The notes beneath the pieces are model-generated. The model was not told the origin of the DNA, made no database searches, and saw nothing but the letters and a program-made list of their open reading frames with translations. DNA of 62,825 bases, from NCBI RefSeq assembly GCF_948329515.1, contig NZ_CAOJCN010000029.1, positions 1-62,825 of the forward strand, in the 5' to 3' direction. This DNA comes from Cohnella rhizoplanae. GTDB lineage: Bacteria > Bacillota > Bacilli > Paenibacillales > Paenibacillaceae. A program made the translations under genes and the position numbers. Positions 41,045 through 47,959 of this stretch are shown piece by piece; within the stretch, counting starts at the first letter, position 1, and each line of letters opens with the position of its first letter.

Positions 41045-42100
41045 ATGAACCAAAAGACTAGCGCGGGGGAGGAGCTGCGGTGGCGCTCGCCAGCCGGCGC
41101 TCCCTTTCAGATCAACGGATTCGCATGGTGGGCGAAGGAGCGCAAGTTCCGGCGCCTGCCTGCCGTCCAACCGGGAGCCATCCGCGAGATCTTGGACGAA
41201 CTGGCGGACCATACGTCGGGCGGACAGATTCGCTTTGCGACCGACGCCACCAAGCTGGCGATTAAGGCCAAGCTGCTCGGACCGAACGTCGCGGAGCATG
41301 TGACCGCCACCGCGGTCAACGGCTTTGACTGCTATTTGGGCAAGCCGGGCTCGCAGCTTTATTTCGGAACGACCCGGTTCGCCCACGACTCCGCCGAGTA
41401 CGAATACGTATTTTTTGAAAATAGGGAAGCCGAATTGCGTTACGTAACGCTTCACTTTCCGTTGTTCCAAGGCGTGCGCGACGTGCAGATCGGAACGAAC
41501 GCAGGCGCCGGCATCTTCGAATTCCCGGCCTATTCCACCCGGCGCAAGGTCGTTCTGTACGGAACGTCGATCACGCAGGGGGGCTGCGCTTCCCGTCCGG
41601 GCATGTCTTATCCGAATATTCTAAGTCGTCGCTTCGACATGGAGTTTATTAATCTGGGCTTCTCGGGCAACGGCAAGGGCGATCCGGAGATCGCGCGGTT
41701 CATGAACGAGATCGAGGATCCGGCCTGTATCGTCGTGGATTACGACGCCAACAACGTGCTGGCGGACGACCTGATCCGCACGATGCCCGAGTTCCTCCGC
41801 ATTCTGCGCAGCAGGCATGCGCAAGTGCCGATCCTCGTCCTGTCGCGAATTCCGTACAGCTACGAGCACACGATGACCGCTTCCCGCGAAGACCGGACGG
41901 TCAGAAGGGACTTCCAAAGGGATCTGGTCGAATCGTTGCGGATGGAGGGAGACCGGTTCATCTACTTCCAGGACGGCGCCGACTTGCTCGGCGGGATATG
42001 GAACGAGTGCACGGTCGACGGCGTACATCCGACCGATCTGGGTCTCATGCGGATCGCGGACGGGTTAACGCCGCTGCTCCAAGAAATTCTGCCGCGCTAA
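41045..42100 (+). CDS. SGNH/GDSL hydrolase with N-terminal beta domain
   Basis: The ATG at 41045 lies in GGAGACTGCGGCGC context and gives 351 residues. The first about 150 residues form a beta domain like the SsfX3/DUF4971-type module. The SGNH hydrolase follows: block I YGTSITQGG near 164-173 (catalytic Ser), block II GFSGNGKGDPEI, block III DYDANN and block V DGVHPTD with Asp and His. It probably removes acetyl or acyl groups from a sugar. No signal peptide is seen. It may work with the PIG-L deacetylase to prepare an imported glycan. Confidence 0.85.
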   Translation: MNQKTSAGEELRWRSPAGAPFQINGFAWWAKERKFRRLPAVQPGAIREILDELADHTSGGQIRFATDATKLAIKAKLLGPNVAEHVTATAVNGFDCYLGKPGSQLYFGTTRFAHDSAEYEYVFFENREAELRYVTLHFPLFQGVRDVQIGTNAGAGIFEFPAYSTRRKVVLYGTSITQGGCASRPGMSYPNILSRRFDMEFINLGFSGNGKGDPEIARFMNEIEDPACIVVDYDANNVLADDLIRTMPEFLRILRSRHAQVPILVLSRIPYSYEHTMTASREDRTVRRDFQRDLVESLRMEGDRFIYFQDGADLLGGIWNECTVDGVHPTDLGLMRIADGLTPLLQEILPR

Positions 42101-42147
42101 CAGCGGCCAGTGGGCGACGTCAATATAGAAACTTGGAGTGAAGAGCC

Positions 42148-43296
42148 ATGCGTATGCAGACGATGCTCGCCCATTTCGGCGAAGAGACCTTCCACGGCGC
42201 GGTCGTGCCTCCGCTATTCCTCAATTCGATATTTACGTCGAATACGTTCGACGAGATGAAGGCGCCCGACACGCCGTACCGATATTCCCGCATGGGCAAT
42301 CCTACGACGGACATGCTGGAAAAAAAGCTCGCGGCGCTCGATAACGGCGAAGCCGCCAAAGTGTTCGCATCGGGCATGGCCGCGATTTCTACCACGCTGC
42401 TTCATTTTCTCAAGCAGGGCGATCACGTGATCTGCAGCTATCCGATCTACGGCGGGACCTATGCCATGCTGTCCGGATGGATGGCGCGTTTTGGCGTGAC
42501 CTGCGACTTCGTGGACTTCAGGAATCTGGACAATATCCGAGGCGCCGCGAAGCCGAACACCCGTATGCTGTTTACGGAGGGATACTCCACGATGTTCATG
42601 GACGTCTTCGATCTGCGCGGCGCGATCGAGATCTCCAAGGCGCACGGATGGGTGTCCATTATCGATAATACCTGCGCGACGCCGGCGACGCTGAAGCCGC
42701 TGGATTGGGGCTTCGACGTCGTCGTGCATTCGTTGTCCAAGTATCTGTCGGGCCATAGCGACGTGATCGGCGGCGTCGTCGTCTCCAGCCGGGATACGAT
42801 CCGGAAGCTGACCGAGATCGAAGTCTCTCTCATCGGAGGCAGCCTGCCGCCCTTCGACGCCTGGCTCGCCAATCGGGGAATACGCACGTTCGGACTGCGC
42901 ATGAAGCAGCAGGGCGAATCGGCCATGCGCGTGGCGGCCCTGCTCGCCGGCCACCCGCAAGTGGAGCGGGTGAACTTCCCGTTCCTGCCCGGTCTCGGCC
43001 AGCACGAGCTCGCCGCCTCGCAGATGAGCGGGCCGACCGGACTGCTCAGCTTCGAGCTGCGGGGGGGAGAGCCTGCGGTACGCAGATTCGTCGATGCCCT
43101 GCGCTGGTTCAAGCTTGGCGTCAGCTGGGGAGGCTTCGAGAGCTTGGTCTACGCGACGGCGATCGGATGGCAGCGGGAGCAAGTGGCCGGGACCGAATAC
43201 GAGAGCAGAGTGGATAAGCTGGTCAGGTTATCCATCGGCTTGGAGGACGCGGAGGATCTGCTGGAGGACGTGGAGCAAGCCTTGGCGCGAATCTAG
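42148..43296 (+). CDS. Trans-sulfuration-type PLP enzyme (Cys/Met metabolism family)
   Basis: The 382-residue protein has the fold-type I PLP signature of cystathionine gamma-synthase/beta-lyase relatives: YRYSRMGNPTTDMLEKKLA at about 47-65, FASGMAAIST, IDNTCATP near 173 and the lysine in HSLSKYLSGHSDVIGG near 195-210. It should perform an elimination or replacement at C-beta or C-gamma of an amino acid. A sulfur amino-acid enzyme is unexpected in a glycan locus; see the finding. TTGGAGTGAAG precedes the ATG. Confidence 0.85.
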   Translation: MRMQTMLAHFGEETFHGAVVPPLFLNSIFTSNTFDEMKAPDTPYRYSRMGNPTTDMLEKKLAALDNGEAAKVFASGMAAISTTLLHFLKQGDHVICSYPIYGGTYAMLSGWMARFGVTCDFVDFRNLDNIRGAAKPNTRMLFTEGYSTMFMDVFDLRGAIEISKAHGWVSIIDNTCATPATLKPLDWGFDVVVHSLSKYLSGHSDVIGGVVVSSRDTIRKLTEIEVSLIGGSLPPFDAWLANRGIRTFGLRMKQQGESAMRVAALLAGHPQVERVNFPFLPGLGQHELAASQMSGPTGLLSFELRGGEPAVRRFVDALRWFKLGVSWGGFESLVYATAIGWQREQVAGTEYESRVDKLVRLSIGLEDAEDLLEDVEQALARI

Positions 43297-43345
43297 CGAA
43301 GGCGACATAGGAAAGAGAGCTTGCAGAAAGGAGCGGCGATTGCAG

Positions 43346-44305
43346 ATGAAGAGAATAGCGCTGGTCAATTTTGCGACCGTCGACTACGCGGTAGAAGAAC
43401 GTATATTGCGCCAAGCGGGTTATGAAGTGAAGATCTATGACGGCATTGCGACCGCGGATCTGCCGCAGGCGATCCAGGATGCCGAGGTTCTGGTCGTGCA
43501 GCTGCAGCAAGTTACGGAAGCGCTGCTCGCGCGGATGCCCAGTCTGCGTCTGATTGCCAGAGAAGGCATCGGCCTGGACAGCGTCCCGCTGCAGGCTGCG
43601 AGCGAGCGCGGGATTACGGTCATGAACGTGCCGGATTATTGCTTGGAGGAGGTGGCCGTCCACGCCGTCAGCTTGATTCTTGCGTCGCATCGCAAGCTAT
43701 TCCCCGCTGCCGCGCTCGTCCGCGAAGGGCGATGGGCGAGCATGCCCGAGCTGAAGCCGATCTTCGCCTTGTCCGAATCGACGTTGGGACTGATCGGGAT
43801 GGGACGGATCGGGGCTCAGGTCATCGCCCGCATGCGAGGGTTCGGCTGTCGGATGATCGTGAGCGATCCATTCTTGACGAAGGCTAACGTACCCGATGGA
43901 GTCGAGCTTGTGTCCTTGGACGAACTGCTCGCGCAATCCGATATCATCTCGTTGCACTGCCCGTATACGGAAGACACGAAGCACATCATCGATCGCGAGC
44001 GGATCGGGAAAATGAAAAAGAGGCCCGTGCTGATCAATGTCTCGCGCGGACCGCTTATTCATGAAGGCGATTTATGGGATGCGCTGAACGGAGGGGATAT
44101 TTCATTTGCGGGACTGGACGTCTTGACCGACGAGCCTCCGGCAGACGATCATCCGCTGCTGCGTCACCCTAGAACGATCGTCACCAACCATATGGCCTGG
44201 TATTCCGAGCAATCGGAAGCGCGGCTGCGGAAATTGACTTCCAACCGCATCATCGACTTCCTTGAGGGCAGGGAGATTCCGAATGTCGTAAACCAAAAAG
44301 CATGA
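43346..44305 (+). CDS. D-2-hydroxyacid dehydrogenase family protein
   Basis: The start is either ATG 43346 or TTG 43340, both behind AGGAG. The 319 residues carry the NAD motif G151-M-G-R-I-G156 and the catalytic triad R234 (NVSRGPL), E263 (DEPP) and H282 (TNHMAWY). Family members reduce 2-keto acids to D-2-hydroxy acids, or the reverse. It could act on a 2-keto acid from the PLP enzyme before it or from the sugar-acid pathway. It is the last gene of operon B. Confidence 0.88.
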   Translation: MKRIALVNFATVDYAVEERILRQAGYEVKIYDGIATADLPQAIQDAEVLVVQLQQVTEALLARMPSLRLIAREGIGLDSVPLQAASERGITVMNVPDYCLEEVAVHAVSLILASHRKLFPAAALVREGRWASMPELKPIFALSESTLGLIGMGRIGAQVIARMRGFGCRMIVSDPFLTKANVPDGVELVSLDELLAQSDIISLHCPYTEDTKHIIDRERIGKMKKRPVLINVSRGPLIHEGDLWDALNGGDISFAGLDVLTDEPPADDHPLLRHPRTIVTNHMAWYSEQSEARLRKLTSNRIIDFLEGREIPNVVNQKA

Positions 44306-44311
44306 TAAACG

Positions 44312-44360
44312 AAGGACCCTCGATGACTTCAAACCGAAGCCGTCTAGGGTCCTTCCTTTT
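44312..44360. terminator. Bidirectional terminator between operon B and the FAH gene
   Basis: AAGGACCCT (44312-44320) and AGGGTCCTT (44346-44354) pair around an inner hairpin (CTTC/GAAG), then CCTTTTCTT follows. It separates convergent transcripts. Confidence 0.8.
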
Positions 44361-44361
44361 C

Positions 44362-45255
44362 TTACTCGTCCACCATCCGGTTCGTGAGCGAGCCCAGCTT
44401 TTCGATCTCGATCGTGACGATATCCCCGTGCTTCAAGTACACGCGCTCCCCGATCGGACGGCCGAGGACGACGCCTTCCGGCGTTCCGGTCAAGATCACG
44501 TCCCCGGGATACAGCGTCATATGCTGCGATACGTAGCTGACAATCTCATCGCAGGGGAAGATCATGTCGGAGGTGCTGGAGTTCTGCCTGACCTCCCCGT
44601 TCACGATGGATCTCATGGCGAGCGCGTTGGGGTCCCCGACTTCTTTGGCCGTAACCAAGTACGGGCCGAGCGGACTGAATTTGTCCAGCGACTTGCCGAG
44701 CAGCCATTGGTGCGTCCGCATCTGCAGATCTCTCGCGGACAGATCGTTCACGCAGCAGTAGCCGAATACATATTCGAGCGCCTCGCCTTTACCGACGTAT
44801 TTGGCCTCCTTGCCGATGACGATGGCCAACTCCGCTTCGTAATCGACTTCGGCCGTCACCCGGTTGGGAAGAGGGATATCGTCGCCATGCGCGGCCAGGG
44901 TGTTGTTGAACTTATTGAACAGAATCGGAAACTCGGGGATCGGCGCGTTCGATTCCTCGGCGTGCTTGCGATAATTCAACCCGATGCAGATGATCTTGCT
45001 TGGGTTCGTGACGCAGGGGCCGAAGCGGGCATCGCGCTCATGGAGGCGGTAAGCCTGCGGTCCTGCCGGGAGGTTCGAGATATAACGCTCGACTGCGGAG
45101 ACCGCCTCTTTTCCGCCGCGGATCAGCTCCATCGCATCGGTCGGCACGCCCTGCGCCGGCACGGCTGCCAACGCTTTTCCCAAATGAACGATTTCTTCCC
45201 CGCTCGCAACCCCTAAGGCGAATTCGCGGTCTTCCCGGATCGTAACGAATTTCAT
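44362..45255 (-). CDS. Fumarylacetoacetate hydrolase family protein (probable 2,4-diketo sugar-acid hydrolase)
   Basis: The 297-residue protein has an N-terminal 70-residue cap and the FAH fold: ICIGLNYRKHAEE with H98, metal ligands E140 and E142 (DYEAELAIVIGKE) and D171 (CVNDLSARD), and TGTPEGVVLG near the end. With the SDR encoded before it, it matches the pair of L-2-keto-3-deoxyrhamnonate 4-dehydrogenase and 2,4-diketo-3-deoxy-L-rhamnonate hydrolase of the oxidative rhamnose route, which yields pyruvate and lactate. Similar pairs serve L-fucose and other acids, so the assignment is tentative. AAGGAGACG precedes the ATG. Confidence 0.87.
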   Translation of the reverse strand: MKFVTIREDREFALGVASGEEIVHLGKALAAVPAQGVPTDAMELIRGGKEAVSAVERYISNLPAGPQAYRLHERDARFGPCVTNPSKIICIGLNYRKHAEESNAPIPEFPILFNKFNNTLAAHGDDIPLPNRVTAEVDYEAELAIVIGKEAKYVGKGEALEYVFGYCCVNDLSARDLQMRTHQWLLGKSLDKFSPLGPYLVTAKEVGDPNALAMRSIVNGEVRQNSSTSDMIFPCDEIVSYVSQHMTLYPGDVILTGTPEGVVLGRPIGERVYLKHGDIVTIEIEKLGSLTNRMVDE

Positions 45256-45286
45256 TTAATCGTCTCCTTATCCCAATGAATGGTCG

Positions 45287-46060
45287 CTATGCATTCTTGC
45301 CGAACGTGACGCCTCCGTCGATATACAGCGGCGAGCCCATCATGAATCCGGATTCGTCCGAGGCGAGAAACACCGCGGCGTTCGCCACGTCCTCGGGCTT
45401 GCCGAGTTCGCCGCTTAACTGGCGGCTCTTGATGGCTAGGATCGCTTTTTCCGGATCGTCGTACGAGGTCTGCAGGTACTTCTCGACGAACGGCGTCATG
45501 ATCGTGCCCGGGAGCAGGGCGTTCACCCGGATGCCGTAAGGCGCGTAGTCCACCTGCATGGATTTGGTCAGCGCGAGGACGGCGCCTTTGGAAGCGGCGT
45601 ACGAGGCGCGCCGGGCAAGGCCGATCTCGGCGATGCAGGACGACATATTGATGATGCAGCCGGAGCGCCGCTCCATCATGCTAGGCAGCAGGTATTTGCT
45701 AGGCAGAAACACGCCGGCGATATTGACGCGCATCACCTTATCCCACTGGTCGAGTTCCAGTTCGTGCAGCGCTCCGACGCCGCTGATGCCGGCATTGTTG
45801 AACAGCACGTCCACGCGCCCGAACGCTTGAATTGCGGAATGCGCCATACGCTCCATCTCTTCGGGAGACGTGACATCGCCGGCGATAAAGACGGCGTTGC
45901 CGCCGTTCTTTTTGATTTCCGCGACCGTTGCTTCTCCTTGATCGCCATTCAGATCGTTAACGATGACCGACGCGCCTTCTTGGGCGAATCTCAGGGCCGA
46001 ACCTTTGCCGATGCCCGAACCCGAACCGGTTATTAAACATACCTTGCCGTTTAGCCGCAT
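45287..46060 (-). CDS. SDR family dehydrogenase (probable keto-deoxy acid 4-dehydrogenase)
   Basis: The 257-residue classical SDR has TGSGSGIG at 11-18, NNAG near 88, S140/S141, Y154-x3-K158 and a final MMGSPLYIDGGVTFG. The FAH gene follows 31 nt downstream, so the two are co-transcribed. In sugar-acid degradation such pairs oxidise C4 of a 2-keto-3-deoxy acid and then split the diketo product. The ribosome site AAAGGACG is rather far from the ATG (about 16 nt). A probable IclR operator lies upstream at 46092. Confidence 0.88.
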   Translation of the reverse strand: MRLNGKVCLITGSGSGIGKGSALRFAQEGASVIVNDLNGDQGEATVAEIKKNGGNAVFIAGDVTSPEEMERMAHSAIQAFGRVDVLFNNAGISGVGALHELELDQWDKVMRVNIAGVFLPSKYLLPSMMERRSGCIINMSSCIAEIGLARRASYAASKGAVLALTKSMQVDYAPYGIRVNALLPGTIMTPFVEKYLQTSYDDPEKAILAIKSRQLSGELGKPEDVANAAVFLASDESGFMMGSPLYIDGGVTFGKNA

Positions 46061-46091
46061 ATGGAAAGGGTCACGTCCTTTTGTTTAATAT

Positions 46092-46108
46092 AATAAACTT
46101 AATTTAAT
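46092..46108. promoter_or_regulatory. Partial copy of the IclR operator before the SDR-FAH operon
   Basis: AATAAAC-TTA-ATTTAAT has the same left arm as the perfect operator at 47002-47018; the right arm matches at 5 of 7 positions. It lies about 32 nt upstream of the SDR start, in an AT-rich promoter region. Confidence 0.4.
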
Positions 46109-46154
46109 ATATAAAACAAATATAGCATCCGTCCACGGCGAAGGTCAACGAAAA

Positions 46155-46197
46155 AGAACCCGCTTTCAACGCTTCGGCGCGTTGAAAAACGAGTTCT
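46155..46197 (-). terminator. Terminator of the iclR gene
   Basis: TTTCAACGC/GCGTTGAAA core with outer AGAAC/GTTCT pairing; on the minus strand it is followed by TTTTTC. It lies between the IclR stop and the SDR promoter. Confidence 0.75.
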
Positions 46198-46223
46198 GAT
46201 CCGTTCTGCGTCTCATCCTGCGA

Positions 46224-46985
46224 TTATTGTAAAAAGGACAATTGCTCCGCCAATCGCAGAACTTCCGATCGGGCGTCCGGCTTTTTGGCTTCCCATCGAG
46301 CCAATGGAATCGTGAAGCTGACTGCCGCGACCGGGACGCCGGCAGGATCCCGGACGGCGGCCGCGATGCACGCGATCCCGATCACGATCTCTTCTTCATC
46401 CACCGCGTACCCGGCATGCCGGACGCGCGCGAGCTGTCCGATCAGCGCTTCCGCGCTCGATACGGTTTTTTCGGTAAACCTTTCAAACTCGGCGTTCGCG
46501 AACAACCCGCGGACCTGCTCGTCCGACAGATGCGACAACAGCGCCTTGCCCATCGCCGTCGCGTAGGCCGGGATCCGCATTCCCGGCTCGGATACGATCC
46601 GGACGGGCGCGGGCGCTTCTCTTTTCGCCAGGTACAGAATATCGGTTCCTTCCAATCTGGCCAGCTGCACCGTCTCGCCGACCCGCTCGGCGGCGTTCGC
46701 GGCCAAGCGATGGAATTGCCCGACCAGATCGATGCCGGAAAAATAGGCGCGGCCCAGCGTCGCGAAAACGGGCCCCAAGGCGTAGGTTTCGCCTTTCTCC
46801 CGATGCACCCATTGCAGCTTTTCCATGGTCTGCAGAAGCGAGAACATCGTGCTTTTGTTAATTCCCGTTTCGGACACCAGATCCATCATTCGCATTTTCG
46901 AAGGGCGGGCCGCAAGGCAATGAAGAACTTCGTGAGCTCTTTCCAAAGCCGGCACCCAATATTTGTGATTCGAGCGTTCCATCAT
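46224..46985 (-). CDS. IclR family transcriptional regulator
   Basis: The ATG at 46985 (GGAGAG 10 nt upstream) gives 253 residues. Residues 10-65 form the IclR winged helix (VPALERAHEVLHCLA, SETGINKSTMFSLLQTMEKLQWV). The rest is the effector domain (GETVQLARLEGTDILYLAKRE, AYATAMGKALLSHLSDEQ, HAGYAVDEEEIVIGIACIAAAVRD). IclR proteins often sense small organic acids. It probably represses itself and the SDR-FAH operon until a keto acid intermediate appears. A perfect palindrome sits directly upstream of its start. Confidence 0.9.
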   Translation of the reverse strand: MMERSNHKYWVPALERAHEVLHCLAARPSKMRMMDLVSETGINKSTMFSLLQTMEKLQWVHREKGETYALGPVFATLGRAYFSGIDLVGQFHRLAANAAERVGETVQLARLEGTDILYLAKREAPAPVRIVSEPGMRIPAYATAMGKALLSHLSDEQVRGLFANAEFERFTEKTVSSAEALIGQLARVRHAGYAVDEEEIVIGIACIAAAVRDPAGVPVAAVSFTIPLARWEAKKPDARSEVLRLAEQLSFLQ

Positions 46986-47001
46986 CTCACCAGATCTCTC
47001 C

Positions 47002-47018
47002 AATAAACTGGGTTTATT
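47002..47018. promoter_or_regulatory. Candidate IclR operator (perfect palindrome)
   Basis: AATAAAC-TGG-GTTTATT, 7-bp arms around 3 nt, begins 17 nt upstream of the regulator ATG. A partial copy precedes the SDR-FAH operon. Confidence 0.6.
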
Positions 47019-47153
47019 ATAGCATGAGCTCCACGAGGTTTAATATTCCGAACAAGGAAGCGCGGAAATTGTAGAAAAAGTAAAAAAAAGAGTAGCCCTC
47101 CGACGTTTCGTCTGTTATATTTAGTACAAATTTCCTGATTTGGAGGATTCATA

Positions 47154-47483
47154 ATGAGTGGGTCTAAAGTATTGAAATGGATCACGGGAGCGTTAGAAAT
47201 TCTATTGGGCATTCCTGTGTTGGGCGCCATCATCGTCATCGGTTTTGGATATGTACCGCTGTTCGTCATGTTTGTCCTGCACATCGTCACGCTGGTGCTG
47301 TCGGCCAAAAATCAAGAAGCGAAATACGGATCGATCCTGGGAATCGTAACCTCGCTCGTCGCCTGGATCCCGTTCGTAGGCATGATCATGCATATCATTA
47401 CGGGCATTCTATTAATGGTAAGCGCGGCGAAAAGAGAGCAATCCTCCGTATACGAACAGCCCCCGGCTCCAAACGGATTTTAA
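47154..47483 (+). CDS. Small membrane protein, three predicted TM segments
   Basis: The 109-residue protein starts with ATG behind TTTGGAGGATT and contains three hydrophobic segments (about 8-30, 33-52 and 60-92 with a polar break). The C-terminal tail is polar and proline-rich (EQSSVYEQPPAPNGF). I recognise no characterised family; similar small DUF4190-like or PspC-like proteins occur in Bacillota. It is monocistronic and lies divergent from iclR. It is the last gene before the second tRNA scar. Confidence 0.6.
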   Translation: MSGSKVLKWITGALEILLGIPVLGAIIVIGFGYVPLFVMFVLHIVTLVLSAKNQEAKYGSILGIVTSLVAWIPFVGMIMHIITGILLMVSAAKREQSSVYEQPPAPNGF

Positions 47484-47534
47484 ATCATACTGAGAATTAC
47501 CTACCGCGGTAGATATATGGTATAGTAAATCTCA

Positions 47535-47560
47535 GAGGTTCGAGTCCTCTCGATCGCACC
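47535..47560 (+). other. Second tRNA 3' fragment, near-identical to attR
   Basis: The 26 nt are a T-arm (AGAGG-TTCGAGT-CCTCT) and acceptor 3' strand ending CGCACC. They match 16059-16084 with one mismatch (C to T in the acceptor). The third base of CCA is mutated (CCC). Upstream there is no D-arm, anticodon arm or 5' acceptor strand; instead a nested inverted repeat lies at 47489-47534 (with the 12-bp palindrome CTACCGCGGTAG). It is a scar of a tRNA-targeting element or a broken tRNA. Confidence 0.7.
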
Positions 47561-47576
47561 CTAATTCATCAGATCG

Positions 47577-47604
47577 AATCCCTTGAAGCGCAAGGGATTT
47601 TTTT
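47577..47604 (+). terminator. Terminator behind the second tRNA fragment
   Basis: AATCCCTTG/CAAGGGATT stem with a 5-nt loop, then TTTTT. It resembles the terminator behind the first fragment (16099), including the following ATTT-TCAG stretch. Confidence 0.85.
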
Positions 47605-47625
47605 ATTTGTTCAGGAGGTTGACCG

Positions 47626-47895
47626 ATGCCAGAGGTGAAAAAGCCGGGAAAGAGATACAAAGCCAAGCGGCCGACGCGCGACGAATTCGAGCTGGAGGAG
47701 CTGGGCGAACGCTTGGTCGAGGCCAAGCAAGAGGAGAGCACCGTCGTCCTGACGATATGGGACGAGCCGGCGCCGGTTCGCGGCCGGATCGTAAAGCTGG
47801 ACGCGCGGACGAGGCTCGTCCACGTCGAAGCGCAGGAGTCGACCGTTAAGATTCCATTTCTGGACATCATGCGGATCGAGAGTCCGAGAGACTGA
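47626..47895 (+). CDS. YolD-like protein, chromosomal copy
   Basis: The ATG follows CAGGAGG by 8 nt. The 89 residues are clearly homologous to the prophage copy at 14110: the block KKYKSKRPTRDEFE there is KRYKAKRPTRDEFE here, followed by the same LEELGERLVEAKQEES and VRGRIVKLDART segments. Here no polymerase gene is adjacent. It lies directly behind the tRNA scar, so it may be the leftover cargo of a second element that used the same site. The function is presumably linked to translesion synthesis. Confidence 0.78.
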   Translation: MPEVKKPGKRYKAKRPTRDEFELEELGERLVEAKQEESTVVLTIWDEPAPVRGRIVKLDARTRLVHVEAQESTVKIPFLDIMRIESPRD

Positions 47896-47959
47896 TCGCA
47901 AATGACGACGGACAGCCATCGGAAATCCAGTTCACGAAAAGGGGATATCCTTTTCCTTT

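Noticed and set aside
47450..47560. Complete tRNA gene at the second scar
   Set aside because: Only T-arm and 3' acceptor are found. No GCGATCG 5' strand, D-arm or anticodon arm lies within 90 nt upstream.
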